Origin: Anoplolepis gracilipes
Lineage: Eukaryota > Arthropoda > Insecta > Hymenoptera > Formicidae
Direction of reading: 5' to 3'
DNA length: 64,000 nt
Assembly: GCF_047496725.1 (NCBI RefSeq)
Contig: NC_132979.1
Span: forward strand, 6,216,501-6,280,500
Shown: positions 49,126 to 62,800 of the stretch, in pieces
How positions within the stretch are numbered: position 1 is the stretch's first letter
Layout: every line of letters begins with the position of its first letter
Made by a program: the position numbers and the translations under genes
The notes under the pieces: generated by a model
Seen by the model: the letters and a program-made list of their open reading frames with translations, nothing else
What the model was told of the DNA's origin: nothing
Database searches by the model: none

Positions 49126-49961
49126 CCAGGGTTGGTTTATCGATGCAGGCGCCAAGTAGTCAGTCACTGTGACTCGCAAGATACATTCTGTTAGGCATAC
49201 CAAGCCGCGCGGCGTTCAAGAGAGTTTATTATTACACTAACAGCGTGCCTTGTACATCGCATGTATCGAAGTACACGTGTAGAGGTATTCGCGATGGCGG
49301 AAGATCACTGCGCAGAAGAGAGGTCCTGCGCGCACGTCCGTTCTTCTCGCGGAGAGATACATCGTTTACGGTTTCTGTACTTGTGTAAAAAAGGATAAAT
49401 ATACGTTAGAGAACGAGAGAGGAAGAGATGTATAATTTAAATAATACGCTTTGTACTCGAACTCTTTATGTCTCTTTCCGAAATGTGCGCTATAATAAAT
49501 AAGACGCAATCTCGAGATCTCGAATAATGGAACGTAATCTGTTTTCATCTCGATAAGTTTCGCCGGTTATTTTTACTCGAGATCATTTTTTTTCGGGTCT
49601 AAAAAAGGGCGGGTAGCCTGCGGCATCGCGGCCGCGAAAACCGGCCCTCGATGCGAAAGCGATCGGCCGAAAGCAAATTCCATTGCTCGATGCAAGCATG
49701 AGAAGTTGGATCACGCAGCCGCGGGGCTAAATTCCCAAATGTGTGCAACGCGTAATTCACTAGGTCGAGGTCGTTACTTAATCGAAATCGATGCACCTTT
49801 CGATCGTGTATATTCTTATTCGCTTACTAAAACCGAGTGAGAGGCGATACCAGAATTAGAATATCGCTCTAAGCTACATCTCCCTCTTAAAATGCATGTA
49901 ATATGGAAATACTTTGTATAAACGTTTTCCAATTTTTAATGCTTCTTTAGAAAATAATTGC

Positions 49962-49998
<37 letters not shown>

Positions 49999-50494
49999 AC
50001 GTACGTGTGAGAAGAACACATCGTTTAACATTTTTTTTCAAAATATTAAGAATGAAAAATTTTCTTAAACAGAAATATTAATTTTTTTTTATTTGAGCTC
50101 TGATAAAAAGCACATTTTTTTTTTTTCTAAAAGCTAATCAATCAAATATTAAAGGAAAGCTCTTCAGCGCAGATTGCCCAGGCCTGTGAAAAATCACGAC
50201 ATAAGACGGCGTAGCCTCATTGGCGAGAAGTTATTTAAAAGCCCTGATAAGCGTTGGCAAAACACACGTCCTTTTGCCATATGCGCAACGCGACTTCTCT
50301 CACCTCACCAACACATCGCGGACGCGAGAGTGGATACGCCTATTTACCGCTCACGAGATTAGAGCAATTTATAGTATCGTCTGAGAATACCGACCCACGC
50401 AGCGAATAGTACCGTACTTCCGGCCGAGCATATGTTACAGCGATTTCGTCTGGTTGCTCTTATTGCGATTCCGTATCGCGAGCTAAAACCACGT

Positions 50495-50533
<39 letters not shown>

Positions 50534-52619
50534 CACATGAAGGCTCAAAGACACAGCTCTCGGATTGATAATTGAACGAATGCAATTTTCTTGAAAAAGA
50601 AAAAAAAAAAAAAATTGAACCCTCTGAAAGAGATAATTCTCTGATAATGAAATATCGGAATCCGGATGTCGTTCGGATAATGTTTGCAAAATTTATAACG
50701 TTTCTCCGCGAAATTTCTCGGTCCATATCACGGGTGGTTACAGGGTTCCCCGCTGTAATCTCACCCACGCTACCGTCGTCGGTAACGTTAATCGCGATAT
50801 TTTATTTCACCGATACACGACGTCGCGACCGACCCGTTTCTTTCTCTCGCCTCTCCTCTCCGTTCGCCACAATGCCGTTTTCAGTGGCAGGCCTCAATTT
50901 GCCATAATTATTATGTTTATCTTCCTCATTCACTTAAGTCCGCGCACCGATCCGGGTCCTCCGTGTTCATTGTTTCGTGCGGCAGCACCACCGAAAGGCT
51001 AATATTATCAGGCACTTTCGTCTGCCGTCTCCTCGTATATACAATTTACAACATAGATATCGATCTTTTTTCTCTCTTTGTTTGATAAAAACGAAATTCC
51101 TGACCGCTGACTACGACTGATCATCGGAAACTGATCGCTTACCATCTTATCAGAACAAGCTTTATATCTTAACAATTATGATACGAGTTGAAAAATAAAG
51201 CGAGAATGAAAGTCCGCATTTTATTATATTAAATCAATTTAAAAGCTTATACACAGGACAAATGGGTGATTGAGACGTTTGTAATTTTCCCTGCGATAAT
51301 AAGAGAGATTGAAAACGGAATCTACACGAGCGAAAGCGTACATGTACGTGCGAAATCCGCTATATTCGCGCTCGCGTCATGTGCGTGGCCGCACGGACAC
51401 GCGCCAATCATTACATCCTGGAAAGGGTGGGTCTACCACCGATCAACCGCTATGTCAAATCCAATTTGCGTGATCCTTTCCCTCGGAAACGACACGAAAT
51501 CCTCGTCACGCCCGGCAATTTGCGGCGCGCGGCTCAGCTCGGCTCGGCTCGGCTCGGCTCGACGCGCCGACTGCACTTTCGACGAGCGTGAGAAGCGAGT
51601 GTCGGAATGTTGCACCTACGAAGAAAATAACACACGACTCTCATAGAGAGAGAGAGAGAGAGAGAAAGCACGCGCGCGGGCGTGCTTCTCGATCACCGAG
51701 AGCTAGACGGGAAGCACGCGCGTTTAAACCGTTTCGTTTAAAATCCATCTCTCTCGGAACTCTCGTTACAACTTTATCCTGGAGATCTGGAATTTTCATG
51801 AAAAAATATCACCTCTCTCGGGTCCGCGCGATCGCTTGCCAGAATTGCATGATGCACGTGCAACGATCCTTATATATAGCCACGCGCCGATCATTACGCT
51901 CGCGAGGAGGCGGTAACTATCCCGATCCAGTTTGTCAAACGCAATTTGCGTGAGCCTTCTCCGGCGCGGAAACACGGAATCACGGAACCTGCTGGTCAAC
52001 AGGTCCGATCGTTTACGGTTTTTTGCGCGGTATCACGATATATACCGATTCTGTCCTCTCTAGTAGATTAAACAGAATCCTGACCGATGTGTATACCTGG
52101 AAATGGCGCTCGAAGAGAAAAGATCTAATCTCTCGCTTAATGACATTTCTCAATTATATGCCTTCTTTGAAGGAGGTTTCTTCGATTGTATATACAATGT
52201 CTCGTGCATCTTTGCAAGTCACAAAAAAGGTAAAAACTTTTTTCTCGGTACGACAGGCCCCCTCGACTACCGCGATCTTGGCACGTCCTCCGCTGTCGAG
52301 AGTCCGCGGAGTTAGCACGAACAGATTGTTTCTGCGGCCGAGAGAGCGAAGGCCTTTAGGAAAGTGTAAAGAGCGTCTAAAGCAAGAAAGAGAGAGAGAG
52401 GGAGAGGAAGAGGGAGTGACAAAGTAACTCCATCGAGCCGGATGGGATGCGAGAGAAAGAGCGAGGATGGAGCGAGAGATGAACGCCGGGAAGAGGAAGA
52501 AGTTAGCGAACAGAGGAGACGGAGATGGGAGATGACGAGGAGAGGAGGATGGTTCAAGGAGTAAGAAGAAGAAGACGAAGAAGACGAAGACGAAGAAGAA
52601 GAAGAAGAAGAAGAAGAAG

Positions 52620-52650
<31 letters not shown>

Positions 52651-55600
52651 TAAGACGGACCAGCGCAGGCAGCATCACCACCGCAGCCGGAGGTGATGAC
52701 CTGCTCAAGGCCACCCGCTCCCAACCTCTCGGACCGAAGAGGAGAACCACTCTTCTTATTTTTTGTTGCTCCCTTTTCTCTCTTTCGACTCCTTGTTGTT
52801 GCAGCTTTCGAGCGCTCTCTCTCTCTCTCTCTCTCTCGCTCCTTCCCTCTTCTGCCTTTCTTCTTGTCTCTCAGTTAGTTTCCGTGCATCTGCCTTTCTT
52901 AGGCTCGCTGAACTTTGCACAGTCTTCTCTCTCGCTCTTTTAGTTTTCCTTTCCTCCTTTTTTTGTTTACCTCTGAATTTGTTTGTTAATTCGAAAAATG
53001 ATCGATTATTGCGAAAAATATATGAAGATTGCACTATTTTCGATTTGATAAAAAATTATTATCTATCACAAACCTTTTATCAGTTTCCACTATTTAAGTT
53101 TTAATTTTCTTGATTTTCAAAGCAAAGCCTTTAAAGCAAATTTACGACAGAAATTCGCATACAGATATCGAGGAAGAAAATTCGAACAAAATACATCCGG
53201 CAGAACAGAGAAAACAAAAATTAAGCGCTATGCAAGAGAAGTCGTAAAACAACTAAAATCACACGTAACTAATCTTCCTGCTGCCGCGATATAATGTTCA
53301 ACCGGCCAAGAATGCCATGCATCGTCGATGCAATGTGATAAAAAAAAGCTGAGCAAGAGGTTTTCCCTTCATTTCACGTTTCTTCGACCAAACGTTTTTT
53401 CGCGACTGCGATCATTCGGATGCGTGAAGTGCACACGTGAATTATAGATCTCGGATGATTTGGACGAGAGTTTTACGCCAGTTGTACAATGAGATTAGTA
53501 GTTATAAGATGATTATCTGCAAAAAAAATATGGAGAATGAGAAACCTCGAAATCTCAGAAAAGGAATTTTGCAAGTGCGTGTATCGTACTTGAAAAAGAT
53601 ATTTTGTAGTGACTTTGCGCGCGCTGCTCGATGGTGTATCTGACGTTTAATAAACGCGGGTCAACTGGAGTCAACGGTGCAGCTGTGTCGACCGACGGCG
53701 AACTATTACCTCGATTCATTATCAGTGGCCTCTTTGTGCACGTCTCTTGTTTCGTGGGACTGCCCCTCCCCCATCCTGCCCGCCGTTAACTTTTCTCAAT
53801 TGAAATGTCACACCCGTAGCGCAATTCCTTGTCGGCTGTATAATCGCAGAAAAACACGTTTATAAACGTGTAATCGCCTATATATAAATGTAATCGCGTA
53901 TGATTCAAATATGTGCGAATTATAGCTTCGTCTCTTTCTTTCTTTATTTAATGCGCAGATTTTGATAAAAGGTACCTTTACTATTTTAACAAAGTGACAG
54001 TGATTTTTCCCATAACCATAATTATAGCTAAAATAAAAAAGTTGTATGTATATATATATATATATATATTCTTTTACAATAAATAAAAGTATATGCATTT
54101 GTTACAGCACGAGATGACGAAGCAGACCGCGTGAGCGAGATTGCAGAGTTCACGGAGGAGGACAGCAAGAAATCGAGCAAAAGTAAGGAAAAGGGAAATG
54201 ATTAAAGAGATTGATATAAAATATCTATAAATATCCGTGAATGGCGAAACGATTCATTTCGCGAGCAAACTATACAGATGGCGACAAGAACGGGCGATTT
54301 TTCCGCGCGATCGGCGAACAATAAAACGGAATTGACAAAAAAACTACGTCTAAGATCGGCATATTACTTTCTCGAACGGTCTTATCTCGCACGGAGATAT
54401 TAAGATATGACTCGACGATTTCGACAATAGTATTTGCGTTTGTGTGCGGTGGACCGTATAGACGGTGTTCATTGTGAAGTAAAGGATAATTGCGAGGTCG
54501 CGTGTCAAAGGGGCTGGTTCGCCAAATGAATCGAAAATGTCAGCGCGATCAGATACGTAGCGTGGTGAGATCGATGCCGATCTTTTGCTAACAATAGCGT
54601 TTAAGCAGAGAGCGCGCCGAATACCTTTCGCGATTTACACCGATCGCCTCGTCCTTCGGCGTACGGTGAAAGTCCGCAGGAATTCGCCCTCGCTCGAACT
54701 TCACATTGAGATCCTCCTGACGTGTCACGAACTCGCTCGAGACACCCGTAACGAACACCTCGCACTGCCTCGTAAAACGACAACGAGTTACGCCGATCGT
54801 GCGGTCGTCCTTCGGATTTTTTTTAACCGAGACAGAAAAGGAAACGTTGAAAATTTATGATGTACATATACATCCGAGAGATCGAATAATCGACAACATC
54901 ATTAAAATACCGATTGATTAATAGGAAAAGGACAGGGCGTTGCGATGAAAAAAGGATTGAGGCAGGAAATTGTGGCGAGAATCTTAATTATCTGAATTAT
55001 TCCGACATGGATTTAAGAACGTTTATTAGCACCTACGACAGATTCATGAAGATAATAAATAATGCCTCTTCTCCTTCGTTTCCGCGTGCATCCTCGACAC
55101 CAGAGGGGAATTAATTTTTTTACCGACGCGATAGTTGCGCGAATACATGAATGCAACTAACGCCGTCTCAACTAACTACTGGTCCTTTTCCGTTTTTCTT
55201 CTGTAAAAAAACTTAATTGGATATAAGATTCTTGCGATTCGCTGCTCGTTTTACAGCTGTCCGCTCCCACGAGGTAGAAGTGAGGCAGGCAAGCGTCATC
55301 GGCCTCTCGAAGCACGTACGCATCGAACCGCTGCGTTTAATGCCGATGTTTCCGCATTCTGGAATCTTATTTCTGAACGAGGAATATTCGCGCTGTCTAG
55401 CCGGTGTGTGGCAAAAATGTGCTGCCGACTGCTCGTGCCGTAAGTGTCAGATGATCTCGCGAAACCGTCGGCCGTACCGGGATTTTACGGTCTGCGACTC
55501 GACTGCAAGTAGACTAGCCAATCCGAGATTCCTTCGCCGGGAAAATCGCGATAGCCGATTCCGTCGCGAGTGGATTTTAATCGCGATTGCGATGCAGATT

Positions 55601-56011
55601 TTACTTCCGCGATCTAAAATTTTATTCCGCCCATCATTTTCCTAGCGAAAATGTGCGCGACATCGTGCTTCCTACACTTAAAAAAATATGTTGCTAATAT
55701 AAATAGATTTCTAGATGTCTCTCAATTAAAAGTAAATTGATATTTTTTGTATGTTATTAGAATATTGTTTGTCACATATAGAATTTCTAGCAGCAATATT
55801 CTAGAAAATTTAGATTCCATTACCAAATAGTAGTCACAAATATAAGAAAACTTTGCTGTCTAAATTATACTAATAATACAGATATAAATTCTATATCTGT
55901 CATTTCAATTGATTAAATACAAAACATATGCAGTATCACAGTATTTGCTAATCATTTATTTATTTCAGTTAATTTTTCACATCTGGAAAATTTTTGTTGA
56001 AGTTGCAATAT

Positions 56012-56042
<31 letters not shown>

Positions 56043-59000
56043 GAGTGTGGAAACTCGCGATTTAGATTTAAGAGAAAGAGAACATTCTTGAAATTCCGAT
56101 TCCGATTTTTTATGCTTTTGTCAATAGATGTAAAGCGCATGCTTTTAAGCGAGGAAATTTCGGTACATTCACTTCTCACGAGATGTGGGAATTAATCCGC
56201 TCGAGACGTTAAATGGACCTTTCGTACGATGCGACTTCTCTTCCGCGCGAGAATGTCAGAAGCTAAACGTGATAAATGGACGTTATGCCGGTGTGTCGGC
56301 ACGATGTAACGCGAGCCGCATCGTCATTTTAGGATCTTTTAACCGTCCGCGACCAACAGCGTCCACGACGTATCGTGAATAAAAAGGCAGAAAGAGATGA
56401 TGTAACACGCGTGAATCAGACATGTGAGATTACCGAGCCGAATGTTGGATTTCGCAATCGCCACGAGACAATCGGCCGTCCCTTTCTTTATCGGAGTTTG
56501 GCGACACGGCCTTTTGGCACGGATTATCTAATATTTGCACGGTCGTTATTACATCAAAATCGCTGTTTCTTCCAATTTCTCGGATAACTTTGCGGTCGTT
56601 AAACGTCGAGAAAGACCGTGCACGCGAAAAATTGCGGAAACGAAAACTTTACTAGACAAAATAATAAATATAGGTAGTCGTGAAATTGCTTCTAATAAAG
56701 CTCTTAATAAAGAATAGCTTCTCCCTATCGAGATAAAGATTTGTGACAAGTGACGTGACGAAATTTCAATATAAACCAGAGATGTGTCACCTTGTAGGTA
56801 GATTCGTAGGTAATTCGAGATAAACGTTCGACGTATTAAATTTCTATGTACTTTATCCAACCTGAGTCACGAAAAGGGGAGATCAGGGGGTTTTTCAGAC
56901 AAGTCGCGCGAAATGCGTTTTGTAAGATGTACAATATTACGAGGCTCTCGCAGCCTCTGTAAAAATAATTCACGCGTTTCTAACACATGTTCCTGCAGAG
57001 AATCGCGGTACGAAGGACGCGTCGCGCTTCATTCGGTACCTGAAAATCGATCATCCACGCTGTAACGCGCGGACTTGTTGCTAAACGCATTGCCTCGCGT
57101 CGCGGAGGACACATTTAATGACGCGAGTGTCGCACGGTCCTGGAATGATGATGAGGCGAAAGGAGCGGGACCGCTATATTAGGCAGGATAAAAATAACAA
57201 TTAATAAATCGTGCTTCTTTATTCGCGGGGGCCCCCTTCACCTCCTACATTGAGTGCGCGCGCGATTCTGATCCCCAAGGATAAAACATGGCTTTTAGCG
57301 ACGGCATTGATTTTGTCCTTTCTTTTCCAAAACAGTATTCGAACAAAGAAAGTCGCGTCCGTTGCCACAGACGCACTCTCGTATTCAAAAACCATATGCA
57401 TAATGACGTAATTTACGATTGCAATTTGTGTATAGAGTAATCGCTATTGTCATTATACAGGTATATAGCGTATAAAGATAAGCATGCATAATGAGAATTT
57501 TAATTTTAATTATAATATAAAATAATGTCCTTGAATATTGTTCAATGATTCATGATGCTTTTCAAGTACCTTTGTAGTGATAATTCAAGTGTTTATACAA
57601 AAAAAAAAAAAAAAAATATTCAAAAATTTGCAAAATCGATAGTAAATATTTTAAAGTCTTTTCAAAATTTACAGCTTATTAGGTTTAATTAAAAAAAAAA
57701 AATTAATAAAAATTTTTCATTTTAATTAACCTGATCTCAACATATGATTCGATATAGATTCTTCCGTCCTGATAAATCGATGAATCACATACATATATCA
57801 TCGCCCACGGAATTATGAGGCGATATAACTCAGCGGCATGACAAAATCGTGGGTTCATCTCTAAAGCCGATTATATCGCATAGCGGTACATCCAGTTCGG
57901 CATAGATCTTCCGGTCCTACGACTTCTTTCCGACGAGAGAGCAAACGATTTCGTTTCGTTGACACATTCCGCGAGATTAATCGACTTACGCAGCCTTGGC
58001 CTGGTCGACGATTATGCGCATAAGATCTACGCGTTCCGGAGAAATCGTCATCATGTGCCATCGTGTAATAGCTAATTCATGTCGCGACAGCTTTTACAGC
58101 TGTCTCGCAATCGTTTCCCAATCGGTTAGAAATAAATATCACATGTCAGATATTTAAGAGGATAATGCAAGGATCGAGGATGAAAACCAAAGTGACAGAT
58201 ATTACTAATTTTTTAAATTTATAATTTCACGGATTATTAAGAGCCAAACGTAGCCGATATTACGTGTCAATTTCATGGAAAATTAAGTTTCTTTTATGAA
58301 ATTGATAGAGAGACAAAGAGGAGTTTATTTAAAAATCTCGAAAGACCAAGAACTATATACACTGAAAAAAATGATCTTGCAACTTCAACAAAAATTTTCT
58401 AGGTGTGAAAAATTAACTGAAATAAATAAATGATTAGCAAATACTGTGATACTGCATATATTTTGCACTTAATCAATTTAAATGACAGAGACAGAATTTA
58501 TATCTGTACTATTAGTGTAATGTAGACAGAAAATTTTTCTTATATTTGTGACTAATATTTGATAATGGAATCTAAATTTTCTAGAAGTATCCCTAGAATA
58601 TTGCTGCTAGAGAAATTCTATACGTGACAAACAATATTCTAAAAAGATACAAAAAGTAACGATAAATTTTAATCGAGACATCAAGAAATCTATCTACGTT
58701 AGGAAAATATTTTTTTGAGTGATAACAGTAATCCAGTTTCAAAGGAAACTTAATTTTCTATAAAACTGACGTAAATATCATCCGCGTCCGGCTCTTAATA
58801 GCCTGCGAAATTATGGATTTATGTTCATATACAGAGCTAATCTCTACTGATTTTTCGCGCACGGTATAATACCCGCAAAAGAAGTGTAATTCCCAAAGAG
58901 CTAAAAGCGCAAGCTTCGCCACGATGGCGAACGCGAGTCTCTATCCCTTCCTTCTCTCATATCGAAAGCGCTAACCTCGCGGAAACTGGCCTCGACGCCA

Positions 59001-59826
59001 GCAATGTCGCCCAGTCTTACGACAGTCTTCTTGCCGGTACGAACTTGCGCCCCGTTGTTTCCACTCTCATCCTGGCGATACATCAACGTTCTTCCGAGAA
59101 CCGGTCAAACGCGCAAAACGCGCGCATTGAACCTCTCTACCGCGTGAAAGTTCGCCGTAATTGCGAGTTGAGTTATGTACCTTTTGATGATTAAAATTAA
59201 TCGCCTACCGGCTTAACGCTCGCACAAAGTGGTTGTGCGACGGGACAACCTCTCCCCCGGGTGAATTCCGTGGACGTTGTATACGCGCACCGTATATAAT
59301 CAGGTATATTATATCTTGTAAGAAGTCTGTTTTCGACCGCTACCATTTTTAATGCACCAGCGTCTAATCTCGATTCTCCGCGTATTTATTTTCTAATTTT
59401 TTTCAAACAATTAAATTAAAACATTTAGGAAAATTAAAAGATTTAAAAAAAAATATGCCAGCTTAATTTCTAACTCATTTACTCGCTGATTATGATGATA
59501 TAATTATAACTTCATCACATGTTCTTAATCCAATATTTGCCAAGCACAGATGAAAATGTGGAACGACACTTGCGATCATTTTTTACTTTATCATATCGAG
59601 ACAGCCAGTCAGAAATAATTTAATCTCATTTCAATTAAGAATATTTCAATGTTATTCTACATTATTCTTATCTTTCATTATTATGTTTAGCGTCAAACCC
59701 GCGCTGTTTACCGAATACTTGTATAATTGAATATCATGTGCGGATTGTCGTAACTAGCGTTTCCAATTAAGAATGCAAATTCCTAATTATATGCATCGGA
59801 TGGATTGCACATCCGTGACAAAGTAC

Positions 59827-59864
<38 letters not shown>

Positions 59865-62800
59865 GAGTGCAAAATTCACGCATTCACGCACACGTTGACA
59901 AGCAGTGTCCCTGTTACCGGTACAAATATGGTGCGATCGTCTGGACACGCGCACGTACATACATACGCGCATCGCAAACCGTCTGTCGAGCAGCATAAAA
60001 GTTGCATCTGTTGCACGTATCGGTGATTAGTTACGTTGCACCGTGGTATGCCAGGAATGTTAATCAGCAGAAGTTAGCGTTCGCGCGCGCAGCGCGCTTT
60101 ATTAACTGTGAATTAAAGTTAGTCAGAGTTTTCGCGGTGTACGATGGCATACATATACGAGCGTACAACAGTATAACAGACATAACGCACTATACGTCGA
60201 TGACATGCAAAGAAAAAAAAAATGACAAATCTCTTTTGCATATACATGATGAAAATTCAAACCAGAGCTTTACGCGATTTCAATATTCAAGCCGTTAAAA
60301 ATATCGCGTATATCTCGCCCGATTTTAAATATCTTTACTTAGAATAGATAACGTATATGTAAATATTTTATCAGTAAACATGCATTAAAATGTATAGAAA
60401 TCCTTGAAATTGTTTAAACGTAGTATATAAATGCATTATAGAGTAGAACAACGTAATTCGAAATAAAAATCTTAATGAAAGAACTTAATAAAAGATTGTT
60501 TTTTTGAAAATTATATTTTGCGAATAATGGTATACGTAAATATAAAGTTTCAAAAGAGATTTTATAAAGTCACGCGGATTTTTCATGTTCATCGACAAAA
60601 AATTCTGAATATTTTCTAAAGATATCTTCTTAAGATATGCAGAATTTTTGTTGACGAACATGAAAAATCGTGGAATTTTACGTCTGCGTTTTGTCAGATT
60701 ATAGAAGCATAAAGAATCGAAGAGTGATGTCATTTTTTGAACGACAATACGCTCACCGCGATGTGTAATGTATCGATATGCGCGATGAATCACTTAAGTA
60801 GTTTGCACGTTCGCTATTTAATAGTGCAAATATTTTCGTCGATGCACTTCCTTCCTAAAAGAATTCTTAAGGCATGACATGAGCGTACATATTAAAATAG
60901 ACTTAGTATCTATGAATAATCTAGAAAATGTTTGCACGCAATGAATTGATATTTTTTTATTAGCATATAATAGTACTGCGTCCCGAGCTAAATACTTTTA
61001 GATTTTTCGCGAGAATTTACGTTATCTATTTGACTGAGCAATGAAGATAGTGTTGTTCAAATCCCATCTGTTTCACTTTCGATCCATTACCTTATCAGAG
61101 ACCGAAACAGACACTCTATACAAATTATAACTTGTCAAATCCGTAACGGGAATAATAATGAAATCATGAAATTTCGTTCTTTCATTTGTTGTCATTTTTA
61201 GAAAGAAAATACATTGGAATATTTTTTTTTTTTTTTCTATAGCTGTTAACTTTTTGTGTAATAAATTATTTTTCATCATTTAAATATATATGATTGACCA
61301 AGATGTTAAAATATTTTATTTATTGAGGTCCGTATAAAGGATTAAATTTTTATCTTAAATTATACCTATACAAAATACTGTTGCAGACACGGTAAATGGT
61401 AAGATGGAGAACTGCGGAGGCGGCCAACGCCTGCCCCCGGACGGGGACGAATTTCCAGCAGCGTACCAAGAATTTAGCAACAACCAGCCACCATATAGCA
61501 GATACATTGCCGTGACAAGGACGACAGCGACGATAGCCACGAATGGTGGATTGTGCAACGAGAACGAAACGTTCCGTGCCAGTGAAACATTTAAAATGCT
61601 CGCGAACGACAGCAATGTTGTCGGTTCGAGGAGTATTATTCTGTCCGATAGCAAGATGACGAGCCCTGAAAACGTGAGGCAGGATATAAACAAAATCGCT
61701 TTGACGAATATGGATGTCCGGCCGGAGATAGGAGCTAAGGCTACTTCGACCAATGCGGATAACGTCAAGTCCTCCGAGGTTTCTAATGAAGAGAGAAAAT
61801 TGTCCCATCACAGTTTGGAAGATATTGTGAAGAAAAACGCTTCTACTGCGACAAGTCCTCTTTATTCTTGTCAAACGAGCAACGGCAATTCAACGATAAG
61901 TGAAAAAAAGATGGAAATTACCGGATATTATCACAAGGACGCGATGACAATCGAGGAGGTGCCAAGCCACGTGGAAAAGGACACGCCCGTCGATACCCCG
62001 CCGCCTCTACCATTGACAGGTACTCATTTAGTTTTTATTAAACCTCTCCCTGTCCCCGTTTACTTTTTCTCCGACAAACAGTGCTGACATATGACAATTA
62101 AATTGTTAGATTCATAATCAAGTTATTAGATTCGACATTAATATTTCGATAAAATTGATTTTTCTTTTGAAATTATCTGACACAATTTTATATATCATTA
62201 TTATTTTTTTATACTTTTATATACTTTCTGTAAAAATATATTTCATTATTTAGGTCCGCCTAAACTGGAGCAAATGGCTTTGCATGCCAGAAATGTTTCT
62301 ACGATTGAGTCGCCACAGAGAAAGTTTTCTCTGAACGGCGATCTCTGGAGGCAGGATGATAAATCCGAGCGATCCGTCCGAGATAAAATCGCCATGTTTT
62401 CATCGCAAAGCAACCTCGACGCGCCCTTATTCCCCAATGTCATAGCAGCCACGGCAGTCACGAGTAACGGCAAACGTCTTGGAAAACTTTCCAAGTACAA
62501 GTCCTCCGAAGACGTTTGCTGCGACGACAAGAGCAACGCTCAGAAGGATCGATCGACTTTCCTTGTCGACAGGACACAGAGTTCTTTCGATCTCACCGAT
62601 TCGGCCAGGCCATTGACAGGGCATGATTCCGCGAAGAAATATAGTCAGAAAACACCCAGTTTGTCTGCCCAGCCTACTTTATTATTGAGTCCTGTTACGC
62701 AAACTACGCGTGTTCCAAAGACGCTGCCAGTCGTTCCGCCCAAAGTTACATCACTATCCAGTCCGTTATCATCTTCGTACGACAAGCAGAATTTTTTAAA

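Larger units (their letters stand above)
38410..54107 (+). other. Gene 2 intron, 15.7 kb
   Basis: Donor GTAAGT and acceptor TTTGTTACAG. AT-rich stretches alternate with CpG-rich patches (38.7-39.1, 40.6-41.0, 45.7-46.1, 49.6-49.8 and 51.3-52.7 kb), any of which might hold alternative promoters or non-coding exons. Repeats include two MITE-like elements, several GA microsatellites, A-runs (41968-41993, 49965-49997) and a 300-bp purine tract. No coding exon could be supported. Confidence 0.7.
54183..61386 (+). other. Gene 2 intron, 7.2 kb
   Basis: Donor GTAAGG and acceptor CTGTTGCAG. It holds the paired CACTGAAAAAAA elements (55675-56047 and 58360-58721), an outer inverted repeat (58219-58816), an AC microsatellite (59829-59860) and a hairpin (60561-60682). 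No coding exon could be supported. Confidence 0.75.

Noticed and set aside
49965..49997. 33-base A-run as the tail of a processed retropseudogene
   Set aside because: No upstream sequence resembling a gene and no target-site duplication was seen.
52154..52750. 198-codon minus-strand frame with a long phenylalanine run
   Set aside because: The Phe run is the translation of the GAA/TTC repeat; composition is driven by the purine tract.
57818..57860. tRNA-like pieces: ATAACTCAGCGG (A-box-like) and GGGTTCATCTC (B-box-like)
   Set aside because: The boxes are too close and no acceptor or anticodon stem could be drawn; at most a decayed tRNA-derived fragment.
61350..61874. 174-codon minus-strand frame opposite gene 2 exon 6
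   Set aside because: Antisense shadow of a supported exon with good splice sites and phase.
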